A model generated the notes under the pieces. That model did no database searches. It was not told the DNA's origin and saw only the letters and a program-made list of their open reading frames with translations. The position numbers and the translations under genes were made by a program. From Planctomycetota bacterium (lineage in GTDB: Bacteria > Planctomycetota > PLA2 > JAEUHO01), in the NCBI GenBank assembly GCA_020851795.1, contig JADZCA010000006.1, forward strand, positions 124,001 through 188,000: a stretch of DNA of 64,000 bases. The letters are read 5' to 3'. This document shows, one piece after another, positions 48,212-57,800 of the stretch (position 1 is the first letter of the stretch; each line of letters begins with the position of its first letter).

Positions 48212-49234
48212 ATGTCCTCCCCGCTCGACCGCCGTCACTTCCTCTCGCTGCGCACGCTGCCCGCGGCCGACTGGCAGCGCCTGCTCGCCGACGCCGAGAC
48301 GCTCGCGGGGCCGCGCGGCCGCGAGCGCCTGCTCGCGGGCCGCCGCTTCGGGATGGTCTTCTACAACTCCTCGCTGCGCACGCGGACGTCGTTCGAGGTC
48401 GCCTGCTTCGACCTCGGCGCGCACGCGGTGTACCTGCAGGTCGGCGGCGGGCTGTGGCAGCTCGAGCACCGCGACGGCGTCGTGATGGACGGCGACGCGG
48501 CCGAGCACGTCAAGGAGGGCGTCGGCGTCCTCGCGCGGATGGTGGACGGCCTCGGGCTGCGCTCCTTCGCCGGCCTCAAGGACGCCGCCGACGACGCCAA
48601 GGAGCCCGTGCTCCACGCGGTCGCCCGCGCGTCGTCGGTGCCCGTGCTCAACCTCGAGAGCGCGATGGACCACCCCCACCAGGGCCTCGCCGACGCGTTC
48701 ACGCTGCGCCGCCGCTTCGCGGGCCGCAAGGGCCGGGTCGTCGTCCAGTGGGCGCCCCACGTCAAGGCGCTCCCGATGGCGGTCCCGAGCGCGGCCTGCC
48801 TCGCCTTCGCCCGCGAGGGCCACGAGGTCGTGCTCGCCCACCCCGAGGGCTTCGACCTCGACCCCGGCGTCGTCGCCGACGCGACGCGGCTGGCGCGCGA
48901 GGCCGGCGGGTCGTTCACGGTGAGCCACGACCGCGCCGCGGCGCTGCGCGGGGCCCGCGCGGTCTACGTGAAGGCCTGGGGCTCGCGCCACGCCTACGGC
49001 GACCCCCAGGCCGCCGCCAAGGCGCGCGCGGCCCACGGCGGGTGGATGTGCACCGAGCGGTCGCTCGCGGAGACCGACGGCGCGATCGTGATGCACTGTC
49101 TCCCGGTCCGTCGTAACGTGGTCATCGCCGACGAGGTCCTCGACGGGCCCCGCTCGGTCGTGCTCGAGCAGGGCGAGGCGCGACTGCACGTGCAGAAGGC
49201 CACGCTCTGCAGGGCGCTCGGGATCTCGCCGTGA
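48212..49234 (+). CDS. argF': N-acyl-ornithine carbamoyltransferase (predicted N-succinylornithine type)
   Basis: A protein of 340 residues. It transfers the carbamoyl group to an N-acyl-ornithine, giving N-acyl-citrulline. The carbamoyl phosphate loop is SLRTRTSFE (residues 54-62; ordinary ornithine enzymes have STRTR) and HCLPVRRNV (295-303) is typical of the acyl-ornithine branch, as is VMDGD-x-x-EH (91-99). Aligned from memory to the Xanthomonas campestris enzyme, its Glu92 (acetylornithine specificity) is Ala97 here (codon 48500-48502), and the carbamylated Lys302 is Val304. Published E92A/P/S/V changes turn that enzyme into a succinylornithine enzyme, so a succinyl substrate is predicted. 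It overlaps argB by GTGA. Confidence 0.93.
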   Translation: MSSPLDRRHFLSLRTLPAADWQRLLADAETLAGPRGRERLLAGRRFGMVFYNSSLRTRTSFEVACFDLGAHAVYLQVGGGLWQLEHRDGVVMDGDAAEHVKEGVGVLARMVDGLGLRSFAGLKDAADDAKEPVLHAVARASSVPVLNLESAMDHPHQGLADAFTLRRRFAGRKGRVVVQWAPHVKALPMAVPSAACLAFAREGHEVVLAHPEGFDLDPGVVADATRLAREAGGSFTVSHDRAAALRGARAVYVKAWGSRHAYGDPQAAAKARAAHGGWMCTERSLAETDGAIVMHCLPVRRNVVIADEVLDGPRSVVLEQGEARLHVQKATLCRALGISP

Positions 49235-50160
49235 ACGACACGAGCATCAGCCTCCTCAAGCAGGCGCTCCCCTACCTCCGCCACCACCGCAAGAGCACGA
49301 TGGTGGTCAAGCTCGGCGGCGAGATCGCCGCGAACCGCGAGGCGCTCACCTCGCTCGCCGGCGACGTGTCGCTGCTCGTCCACGTCGGCATCCGCATCGT
49401 GCTGGTGCACGGCGGCGGCCCGCAGGCGACCGAGATGCAGAAGCGCCTCGGCCTCGAGCCGGTGATGGTGGGCGGGCGGCGCGTGACCGACGAGGCGACG
49501 CTCGACGTCGCCAAGATGATCTTCGCGGGCAAGATCAACACCGACATCCTCTCGGCGCTGCGCGGGCAAGGCGTCTCCGCCGTCGGGCTGTCGGGCGTGG
49601 ACGGCGACATCCTGCACGCGACCAAGCGCCCGCCCACCGAGGTCGTGGACCCGGCGACCGGCGAGCGCAAGGTCGTGGACTACGGCCTCGTCGGCGACAT
49701 CACGCGCGTGGACACGTCGCTGGTGGCGCTGCTGCTCGAGCACAAGTACGTCCCGGTGATCTCCTCGCTGGCCTCCGACGCCGACGGCAACGTGCTCAAC
49801 GTCAACGCGGACACGGTGGCGTCGGCGCTCGCCAAGGACCTGCAGGCCAGCAAGCTCGTGATCCTGACGGGCGTGCCGGGCCTGCTGCGCGACAAGAACG
49901 ACCCCTCGTCGCTCGTCACGCGCATCACCACCGAGGAGGCGAAGGCCGCGATGAAGAGCGGCAGCGTCGCCGGCGGGATGCTCCCCAAGCTCAAGGCCCT
50001 CGTGGACGCGGTCGAGGGCGGCGTGGGCCGCGGCCACATCCTCTCGGGGACGCAGCCCGGGGCGATCCTCCTCGAGCTCTTCACGAGCGCCGGCTGCGGC
50101 ACGCTGATCGCCGAGCCGCACGACGTCTCCGAGGTCTCCGACGGCGCGCCGCGGCAGTGA
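49231..50160 (+). CDS. argB: N-acyl-glutamate kinase
   Basis: A protein of 309 residues of the amino-acid kinase family. It has MVVKLGGEIA (Lys for ATP), VLVHGGGPQATEMQKRLGL, VVDYGLVGDITRVD, LNVNADTVASALAKDL, LVILTGVPGLLRDK and KSGSVAGGMLPKLKA. An N-terminal helix (SISLLKQALPYLRHHRKST) before the first strand is the feature linked to arginine feedback inhibition and hexamer formation in other kinases, so control of the pathway may act here. GTG overlaps the argF' TGA, and its own TGA overlaps the argE GTG. Confidence 0.96.
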   Translation: MNDTSISLLKQALPYLRHHRKSTMVVKLGGEIAANREALTSLAGDVSLLVHVGIRIVLVHGGGPQATEMQKRLGLEPVMVGGRRVTDEATLDVAKMIFAGKINTDILSALRGQGVSAVGLSGVDGDILHATKRPPTEVVDPATGERKVVDYGLVGDITRVDTSLVALLLEHKYVPVISSLASDADGNVLNVNADTVASALAKDLQASKLVILTGVPGLLRDKNDPSSLVTRITTEEAKAAMKSGSVAGGMLPKLKALVDAVEGGVGRGHILSGTQPGAILLELFTSAGCGTLIAEPHDVSEVSDGAPRQ

Positions 50161-51251
50161 CGGCGCCCTCGCCCGTCGTCGGCCTGCTCTCCTCGCTCGT
50201 CCGCGTCCCGTCGGAGAGCGGGCGCGAGGAGGCCGTGCGCGACCTCGTCGCGGGGTGGCTGCGCGCGCACGACGTGCCGGCGGAGGTGGTCGGGCGCAAC
50301 GTGCGGGTGGTGCTCGAGGGCGCGCCGGGCGCCGACCCCGGCCGCGGCCTGCTCTTCTGCAGCCACTACGACACGGTGCCGGTGGGCGTCGGCTGGACCC
50401 GGCCCGACCCGCTCGACGGCGCCGTCGAGGGCGGCAAGGTGTTCGGCCGCGGCAGCAACGACGCCAAGAGCGCGATCGCCGCGATGATGCACGTCGCCGC
50501 GGGCGTGGACCGCCGCCGGCTCGGCGGACGGCTCGTCTTCGCCTTCGTCTGCGACGAGGAGACGGGCGGCCAGGGCCTCGAGGCGCTCGCCCCGACGCTC
50601 CCGCCCGTCTCGGCGGCGGTGGTCGGCGAGCCGACGGGGCTCGACGTGAGCCCCGGCCAGCGCGGCCTGCTGCGGGCCTTCGTGCACGAGACGGGCCGCT
50701 CGTGCCATGCCTCGCGGCCGTGGGAGGGCGTCAACGCCGTCGAGGCGGCGGCGCGCGACATCCTCGCGGTCTCGCGCCTGTCGATGCCCGAGGCGCACCC
50801 GCTGTTCGGCCGCGCGACGCTCGTCGCGACGATGGTCGCGGGCGGCACGAAGCCCAACGTGCTGCCCGGCGCCGCCACCGTCACGCTCGACGGGCGCTCG
50901 ACGCCCGCGTGGGACAACGAGCGGATGGTCGCGGCGCTCTCGGCGGCCGTCGAGGGGCGCGTCGAGGTCAAGAGCAAGCGCTTCGTGCCGATCGAGACGC
51001 CGGTGGACGCCGAGATCGTGCGCGCGGCCGCCGCGGCGAGCCCGACGCACCGGGTGCGGGGCTTCCTCGGCGTCTCGGACCTGCTGTTCGTGCGGCACGT
51101 GCCCGGCGTCGTGATGGGCCCGGGCACGTCGGAGGCGAGCCACGCCCCCGACGAGTGGGTCGCCGTCGAGCAGGTCGAGGGCGCGGTCGGGGCGTACGGC
51201 GGCGTCGTCGAGCGCTACCTCGGCGCGCCGGTGCGGGAGGTGACGCGATGA
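50157..51251 (+). CDS. argE: M20-family N-acyl-citrulline (or N-acyl-ornithine) deacylase
   Basis: A protein of 364 residues and a zinc amidohydrolase of the ArgE/DapE/CPG2 family. Metal ligands are seen in LLFCSHYDTVP (His, Asp), GRGSNDAKSAIAAMM (bridging Asp) and CDEETGGQGLEA (catalytic Glu-Glu), with VVGEPTGLDVSPGQRG and the dimerisation-domain SCHASRPWEGVNAVEAA. Since argF' makes N-acyl-citrulline, the expected reaction is removal of the acyl group from N-acyl-citrulline, a linear pathway as in Xanthomonas and Bacteroides. DapE-type succinyl-diaminopimelate activity is possible by sequence, but context favours arginine. GTG start overlaps argB; ATGA overlap with argH. Confidence 0.9.
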   Translation: MTAPSPVVGLLSSLVRVPSESGREEAVRDLVAGWLRAHDVPAEVVGRNVRVVLEGAPGADPGRGLLFCSHYDTVPVGVGWTRPDPLDGAVEGGKVFGRGSNDAKSAIAAMMHVAAGVDRRRLGGRLVFAFVCDEETGGQGLEALAPTLPPVSAAVVGEPTGLDVSPGQRGLLRAFVHETGRSCHASRPWEGVNAVEAAARDILAVSRLSMPEAHPLFGRATLVATMVAGGTKPNVLPGAATVTLDGRSTPAWDNERMVAALSAAVEGRVEVKSKRFVPIETPVDAEIVRAAAAASPTHRVRGFLGVSDLLFVRHVPGVVMGPGTSEASHAPDEWVAVEQVEGAVGAYGGVVERYLGAPVREVTR

Positions 51252-52684
51252 GCGAGCGTGGGCCGGTCCGGGGCGGCAAGGGCCTGCTCCGGGGCCGCTT
51301 CTCCGGCGAGGTGCACCCCGCCCTCGACCGCATCAACCGCAGCCTGCCGGTGGACGTCCGCCTCTGGCGCGAGGACGTGGACGGTTCGGTCGCCCACGCC
51401 GAGATGCTCGGCGCGCGCGGCATCCTCTCGAAGGCGGCCGCGCGGCGCATCGTCGCGGGGCTGCGCCGCGTCCGGCGCGAGCTCGAGTCGGGCACGTTCG
51501 TCGCCAAGCCCGGCGACGAGGACGTGCACATGGCCGTCGAGCGCCGCCTGACCGAGCTCGTCGGGCCCGACGGCGGGCGCCTGCACACGGCGCGCAGCCG
51601 CAACGACCAGGTCGCCACCGACGTGTGGCTCTACCTCGGCCGCGCCTCCGCCCGCGCCGCCGCGCGCGTGCGCGACGTCCAGCGCGCGCTCGTGCGGCTC
51701 GCCCGCCGCGACGGCGACGCGATCCTGCCCGCCTACACGCACCTTCAGCGCGGGCAGCCCGTGCTGCTCGGCCACCACCTCCTCGCCTACGTCGAGATGC
51801 TCGCGCGCGACCACGACCGCCTGCTCACGGTGACGATCGGGCGCCCCTGCCCGCTCGGGTCGGGCGCGTGCACCGGCGTCTCCTACCCGATCGACCGCCG
51901 CCGCACGGCGCGCGCGCTCGGCGGGCCGGCCACCGAGCCGAGCGCGAACAGCCTCGACGCCGTGTCGTCGCGCGACACGCTGACCGAGTGGGTGTACGCC
52001 GCCGCGCAGGCCGCGGTCACGCTCTCGCGCCTCGGCGAGGACCTCGTCCTGTGGACGACGCGCGAGTTCGGCTTCGCGCGCCTGGGCGACGCGGTCTCGA
52101 CGGGCTCGTCGATCATGCCGCAGAAGCGCAACCCCGACGGCGCCGAGCTGCTGCGGGCCAAGTGCGCCCGCGTCACCGGCGACCTCGTGACGCTGCTCGG
52201 CCTGCAGAAGGGCCTGCCGCTGGGCTACAACAAGGACCTGCAGGAGGACAAGGCGGCGCTGTTCGACGCGGAGGACCAGCTGTCCGCGATGCTCGACGTC
52301 GCGCGCGCGATGCTCGAGGACGTGCGCTTCGACCGGGCCCGCATGCGCGCCGCCGTCACCGAGGCGTCGGGCTACCTGCTCGCGACCGAGGCGGCCGACT
52401 GGCTCGCCAAGCGGGGCGTGCCGTTCCGCGAGGCGCACCGCGCGGTCGGCGCCCTCGTGCGCGCCGCCGAGGAGCGCCACGTCGCGCTCGAGGCGCTCCC
52501 GCTCGACGTCTTCCGCGCGGCGCACCCGTGCTTCGACCGCACGGTCTACCGCGCGCTCACGCCCGAGGCGGCCGTGGCCGCGCGCACCGCCGTCGGCGGG
52601 ACCGCGCCCGAGAACGTCGAGCGCGAGCTCGCGCGCTGGGAGGCGCACCTCGACGTCCGCCGCCGCCCGGCCCGCGGGCACTGA
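51248..52684 (+). CDS. argH: Argininosuccinate lyase
   Basis: A protein of 478 residues, fumarase/aspartase superfamily. It splits argininosuccinate into arginine and fumarate. It has DEDVHMAVERRLTE, LHTARSRNDQVATDVWLYL, YTHLQRGQPVLLGHHLLAY and the signature loop TGSSIMPQKRNPDGAELLRAK with the catalytic Ser. It is the last gene of the arg operon; the stop lies only 3 nt from the convergent lipoprotein stop, leaving no room for a separate terminator. The ATG overlaps the argE TGA. Confidence 0.97.
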   Translation: MSERGPVRGGKGLLRGRFSGEVHPALDRINRSLPVDVRLWREDVDGSVAHAEMLGARGILSKAAARRIVAGLRRVRRELESGTFVAKPGDEDVHMAVERRLTELVGPDGGRLHTARSRNDQVATDVWLYLGRASARAAARVRDVQRALVRLARRDGDAILPAYTHLQRGQPVLLGHHLLAYVEMLARDHDRLLTVTIGRPCPLGSGACTGVSYPIDRRRTARALGGPATEPSANSLDAVSSRDTLTEWVYAAAQAAVTLSRLGEDLVLWTTREFGFARLGDAVSTGSSIMPQKRNPDGAELLRAKCARVTGDLVTLLGLQKGLPLGYNKDLQEDKAALFDAEDQLSAMLDVARAMLEDVRFDRARMRAAVTEASGYLLATEAADWLAKRGVPFREAHRAVGALVRAAEERHVALEALPLDVFRAAHPCFDRTVYRALTPEAAVAARTAVGGTAPENVERELARWEAHLDVRRRPARGH

Positions 52685-52687
52685 CGC

Positions 52688-54739
52688 TCAGCGCGGCGAC
52701 GGGTCGGCGGCGGGCGCGGGCGGCGGGTCCGGCGGCCACGACGGCGGCGACTCGTACGCGTTGCAGCCGGTGCAGTTCTCGAGCATCGCCGCCCACGCCG
52801 TCGCCGCGACCCGGCCGCCGGCGCCGCGGCAGGCGGCGTCGGGGTCCACGGACCCCCGAGGCCCGCAGACGTCGCCGTCGGTGCGGGCGAGCGACGCGAC
52901 CGCGCGGTGGAGCGCTAGCTCCCAGGCCTCCGACGGTGGCGGACGGTGCGTGACGCGCAGGAGCGTGAACCAGCGCCACCAGCGCTCGAGGTCGGCGCGG
53001 ACCGCGTCGGCCGTCGGCGGGTCGGAGGGCACTTCGGCGAGCGCCCGCGCGACCCACGGGTCGTCCTCGCGCGGGAGGCCGAGCGCGAGCCGCAGCGTGG
53101 CGCGCGTCGCGAGGTCCACGGGGGCGCCGGCGTCGTCGAGCATCGCCGCGACCGAGGCCCGCAGGCCCTCGGGGAACACGAACGAGGGGGGCTTCCCCGC
53201 CGCACGGTCGGCGGTGTCCACCGCCGCGGCCGTGGCGAGCGCGCGCAGGCACCACGACGTGGACCGTTCGTCCGCGGACGCGCTCCCGGGCGCGTGCCCC
53301 CACCCGCCGTCGGGGCGGCGGGCGGCGAGGATCGCGCCGAGCCCGCGGGTCGCCGGCCCGCGCAGGACCGAGCTCCCGGTCATGCCGTAGCCCTCGACGA
53401 GGGCGAGCGTGGCGATCGCCTCGTCGGCCTGCCCGCCGACGGGCGCGCGCTCGCCGAACCCGCCGTCGGGGCCCTGCGCGTTGCGCAGGAACCGCAGCGC
53501 GGCGCCGACCACCCGTCCGTGCGCGCCCTCGCTGCGGTTCGTCCATCCGCGCCCGAGGAACGCGAGCAGCGCGAGCGCGGTGGCACCGACGTCGCCGTCG
53601 GGCGAGCCCGCGCCGTCCACCGTCGGCGCGTCGATCTCGCGGCCTTCGCACGTGCGCCCGGGCTCGCGCGCGGACCACCCGCCGTCGGGCCGCGCGTGCG
53701 CGACGAGCCAGTCCACCGTCGGCTCGACGACGCGCCGACCGGCGGGCGCCGCGCGCCGCGCGGGGAACGTCGGCCGCACCCACCCGTCCTCGAATCGCAC
53801 CCCGGCCGGCCCCGCCGCCCGCGGCGGGACCGGGAGCGTCACCGGCGGCCCCGAGGTCACGAGGACCGCCGCGACGTCGGCCACCTCGGCGTCGAAGGCC
53901 CACGACGGCCCGGCCGACGCGACGTAGGCCTGCAACGACGCGGTGCCGTCGGGGTCGCGGGAACGGCCCCGACGGAGGACGACCTCGTCCGCCCCCGCAC
54001 GCAGCGCCACGTCCACGACGGTGAGCACCGACTGCAGCGTCGCGTCGCCGGGCGGCGCGACCTCGACGAGCCGGCGGACGGGGACGCCGATGACGCTCGA
54101 GATCTCCATCGGCGCGACCGGCGTCGCCCACGCCTGCGCGAGACGCGAGGCGAGCACGGGCCCCGACGGCGTGGCGGCGTCCGCCGCGAGCGGCACGACG
54201 GCGTCGCCTCCGACGCGCTCGCCCGGCCGGGGCAGGCACGTGGACCCCGAGCACGCGCGGACGCGCGCCACGCGCCAGTCGGCGGTGCGGGTGACCGGCC
54301 CGCACGAGTCGCGGGGCAGGTCGAACGCGAATGCCCCGTCGGGGACGGCCGCGACCGCAAACGACGGACGCGCGCACCGCGCCCGCGCGCACGCCTCGAG
54401 CACGCCCTCGACGACGTCCCAGCGGACGCCGCGGTCGGCGCGCAGCCACGGCCGGAGCATCGGCAGCCCGCAGGCGTCCACCGCCGCACGTGCGGCCCGG
54501 TCCTCGAGCCGCGCGCGCAGCGCGTCGAGGACGAGCGGTCCCGCGCCCTCGAGGCCGAGCCATCCGTCGCGGCGCAGTTCGATCTCCACGCGCACGTCGG
54601 GCGTGGGGACGTCGCCGACGACCGCGGTGACGGGGAGCACCGGCGTCGCGCCCGCCGCCCCCGGTCCCCCGCCGCACCCGCCGAAGGGGCACGCGCCCGC
54701 CGCCAGCGCGACCACGAGCAAGGCGACCCGACGCGGCAT
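52688..54739 (-). CDS. Large exported protein with prenyltransferase-type repeats, probable lipoprotein
   Basis: A protein of 683 residues. The N-terminus is a signal peptide with candidate lipid-anchor Cys (RVALLVVALAAGACPFGG). Residues about 30-330 form an unrecognised region with several Cys pairs (VDACGLP, ARCARPSF, RDSCGPV, ACSGSTCL). From about residue 340 the chain has prenyltransferase/squalene-oxidase-like repeats (VDWLVAHARPDGGWSAREPG, RFLRNAQGPDGGFGERAP, ILAARRPDGGWGHAPG, TSWCLRALATAAA). The tail has a CTGCNAYESPPSW motif that may chelate metal or form disulfides. Function unknown; it faces the cell envelope. It is convergent with argH and divergent from the binary-toxin-like lipoprotein gene. 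Confidence 0.87.
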   Translation of the reverse strand: MPRRVALLVVALAAGACPFGGCGGGPGAAGATPVLPVTAVVGDVPTPDVRVEIELRRDGWLGLEGAGPLVLDALRARLEDRAARAAVDACGLPMLRPWLRADRGVRWDVVEGVLEACARARCARPSFAVAAVPDGAFAFDLPRDSCGPVTRTADWRVARVRACSGSTCLPRPGERVGGDAVVPLAADAATPSGPVLASRLAQAWATPVAPMEISSVIGVPVRRLVEVAPPGDATLQSVLTVVDVALRAGADEVVLRRGRSRDPDGTASLQAYVASAGPSWAFDAEVADVAAVLVTSGPPVTLPVPPRAAGPAGVRFEDGWVRPTFPARRAAPAGRRVVEPTVDWLVAHARPDGGWSAREPGRTCEGREIDAPTVDGAGSPDGDVGATALALLAFLGRGWTNRSEGAHGRVVGAALRFLRNAQGPDGGFGERAPVGGQADEAIATLALVEGYGMTGSSVLRGPATRGLGAILAARRPDGGWGHAPGSASADERSTSWCLRALATAAAVDTADRAAGKPPSFVFPEGLRASVAAMLDDAGAPVDLATRATLRLALGLPREDDPWVARALAEVPSDPPTADAVRADLERWWRWFTLLRVTHRPPPSEAWELALHRAVASLARTDGDVCGPRGSVDPDAACRGAGGRVAATAWAAMLENCTGCNAYESPPSWPPDPPPAPAADPSPR

Positions 54740-54862
54740 CCGGGGGTGAACGGGCCGCGCTCCCCGGGGGTTCGGGCACGCCGCCCCCGGCGCCGCAGTC
54801 CACGGTTGTCCGCTCCGTCCGCGGAGTGCGTGAGGGGAGCAGGTCACCCCAGGGAGTCTGCC

Positions 54863-57800
54863 ATGCGTCGTCTCTCCGCACTTCGTCGATGGGCCGGGAC
54901 CGCGGCCGCCGCGTCGATCGTGCTCTGCGCCGCGGGCTGCGGCAGCGGCGGCGGGCAGGCGCTCCGCCCCGGTTCGGCCGCCGAGGTCTCGGGGGCGCTC
55001 CGCATGCCCTCCGGCGAGCCGATCGCCGCGGCGACCATCGAGGTCGAGGGCCTCTCGGGCGGCTTCGAGACGGCGCCGGACGGGGCGTTCCGCGCGCTCG
55101 TCCCGCCGGGCGACCACGTCCTGCGCGCGCTCCTCGACGGCGTCGAGCTCGCCCGCTTCGCGGTGTCCTCCGACGGCACGGCGCCCGTCGAGGTCGGCGA
55201 CGTGCTCGCCGACCTCTCGGTGGACGGCGACGCCGACCTCGTGCCCGACGCGGTCGAGGTCGTCGGCTGGTCGATCTTCGTGGACGCCACGGGCCGCGGC
55301 GAGCTCTCCGAGCGGCACGTCTCGAGCAGCGCCGCCGCCGCCGACACCGACGGGGACGGGCTCTCCGACGCCGACGAGCTCGCGTCGCTGACCGACCCGG
55401 GTCGCGCCGACACCGACGGCGACGGGCTCACCGACGCCGACGAGCTGCGCGTCTACAAGAGCAACCCGTGCGACGTGGACACCGACCACGACAGCCGCGG
55501 GCCCTCGGCGTCGTTCCTCCCCAACCCGGCGCTGTTCGACGGCAACGAGGTCCGCCTCTCGCGCACCTCCCCCACGCTCGCCGACACCGACGGCGACGGC
55601 CTCACCGACTTCGAGGAGATCACCGGCGGCGGCCTCGCCCCGGTCGTCGCCGACCTGCCGCAGATCGCGATCGAGCTCAACGGCGACCCGAACATCCACG
55701 TGATCTACGACACGACGGTCACCTCGGGCAGCGAGTCGAGCGACCTGACCCTCGTGCAGGACACGACGAGCCGCACCAAGACCGACGCGCAGAGCATGCG
55801 CGACACGTTCAGCAACGAGACCGAGATCACGGCGAGCGCGAGCGTGGGCGGCCCGCCGCTGTCGGCGGGCGCGAGCGTCGAGGCGTCGAACACGACCAAG
55901 AACGTGTTCGCCCTCGACTGGAGCTCGAGCACGACCAAGGAGTCGGTCTCGGTCAACGCGAGCGAGTTCCAGCAGCTCGTCACGCACGGCAAGGTCACGA
56001 GCGCGAGCGGCGGGCAGTTCCTCGCGGCGTTCAAGGTGCGCAACGTCAGCAAGCGCAGCCTGCTCGTGCAGGACCTGTCGGTGGCGGCGTACCGCCTCAC
56101 GCCCTCGACGCCGAGCGGCTTCACGATCATCGACATCCTCGGCCCCAAGCCCGTCACGACGGGGAACGACACGTCCACCGACTTCCCCGCGGTCGTGCTG
56201 GCCCCGGACGGCGAGTTCACCTTCGTGACCCAGAGCCGCGTGCTGCCGCTCGACCAGATCGAGGCGCTCGTGACGCAGCCCTCGAGCCTGTTCTTCGAGA
56301 TCGCCAACTACGCGCTGTTCCAGGTGGACGAGCGCGGCGAGAAGGTGCGCGACTACGCGGCGACGAGCGAGCGTGTGCTCGAGCGCTGCGGCAACCTCAC
56401 GATCGACTTCGGCAACGGCGAGGTGGACCGCTACCTCCTCGCCACCAACGTGCGCCGCGACCCCGACGGCTCGAGCGCGGGGCTCCCGCTCCCCGACGCG
56501 CTCGCCGCGCTGGGCTTCCCCTGCCGCACGCAGGAGTTCGTCGCCGACGCGGCGGACGGGCCGACGCCGACCGGGATCGAGGTCCTGACGTCGGTCACGG
56601 ACCGGCAGGGCCGCCGCGTCGCGTCCTTCGGCGCGGCCGTCAACGACTTCGCGACGCCCACCAAGACGGTCCCGCCGGTCGGGTTCTGGCTGGTGCTCGG
56701 CACCGGGCGCGCGACGACGCCCGTGTCGCGCGACGGCATCGTGGACGGCAACGGCGTGCCGCTGTCGCTGCCCCGGCCGCTGGCGGAGACGGCGCTGCAC
56801 AACGGCGAGCGCATCAGCCTCGTCTTCGTGCGCGACTCGGACGGCGACGGCCTCTTCGACAGCGAGGAGGCGCTGCTCGGCACCGACCCGCGCCTCTTCG
56901 ACACCGACCGGGACGGGCTCTCCGACGGCTTCGAGGTGAAGGTGCGGCGGGTCGTGGCCTTCGTCGGCGACGGCTACGGCGGCGGCGCCGACTACACCGT
57001 CACCTCCGACCCGCTGCGCGCGGACACCGACGGCGACGGGCTCACCGACGCCGAGGAGCACGAGCTCGGGACCGACCCGCGCGAGCGCGACACCGACGGC
57101 GACCTCTCCGACGACCCCACCGACCCGAGCCCGCTCGACCCGCCCGCGGGCGCCGGCGCGCCGACGACGGGCCTCGTGGTGTGGTACCCGTTCGACCGCA
57201 ACCCGACCGCGGTGCCGGAGCGGTTCGTCCGTCAGGACTCGACGCAGTCCGCGGCGCTCTCCCTCGCGCAGGAAGGCTCCGGGAACCCGGACACGCAGGA
57301 CGTCGTCTCGACGGGCCTCGTGGAGGGCCGCGTGAACAGCTTCCCCGACCGCTTCGACATCCTGCGCCGGGCGGTCCACCTCTCGCAGGAGGCCAACTCG
57401 CCGGAGGCGTTCTGGGTCGGCCCCGACCTCGGCCTCCCGCAGGACGGCCGCCTGACGCTGGCCGCGTGGTACCGCTACCCGGGCGGGTCGCACAGCTCGG
57501 GGATCGTGCAGTTCCACGACTCCACCGGGATCGTGCTCGTCGGCGGCTCGGTCCGCGTGGCCGTGCGCCTCGTGGGCTCGGGGAACGCCCCGCCCACGGA
57601 GCTGGGCGCCGACGAGCTGGCGCTGCCGTCGGGGCAGTGGACGTTCGTCGCGATGACGATCGCGCCGCCGACCGTGCCGGGCAGCGCGACCTACACGGTC
57701 CGGCTGTTCCGCGACGACGGGGTCCTCGTCAAGACGTGGACGGTGGACGGGCTGCCGATGACGTCGGGCCCGATCGTGCTCGGGGCCGACCGGACCAACG

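Noticed and set aside
50157..51251. The M20 deacylase as DapE (lysine pathway)
   Set aside because: Sequence alone cannot exclude it, but its overlaps with argB and argH and the acyl-ornithine carbamoyltransferase upstream make an arginine role far more likely.
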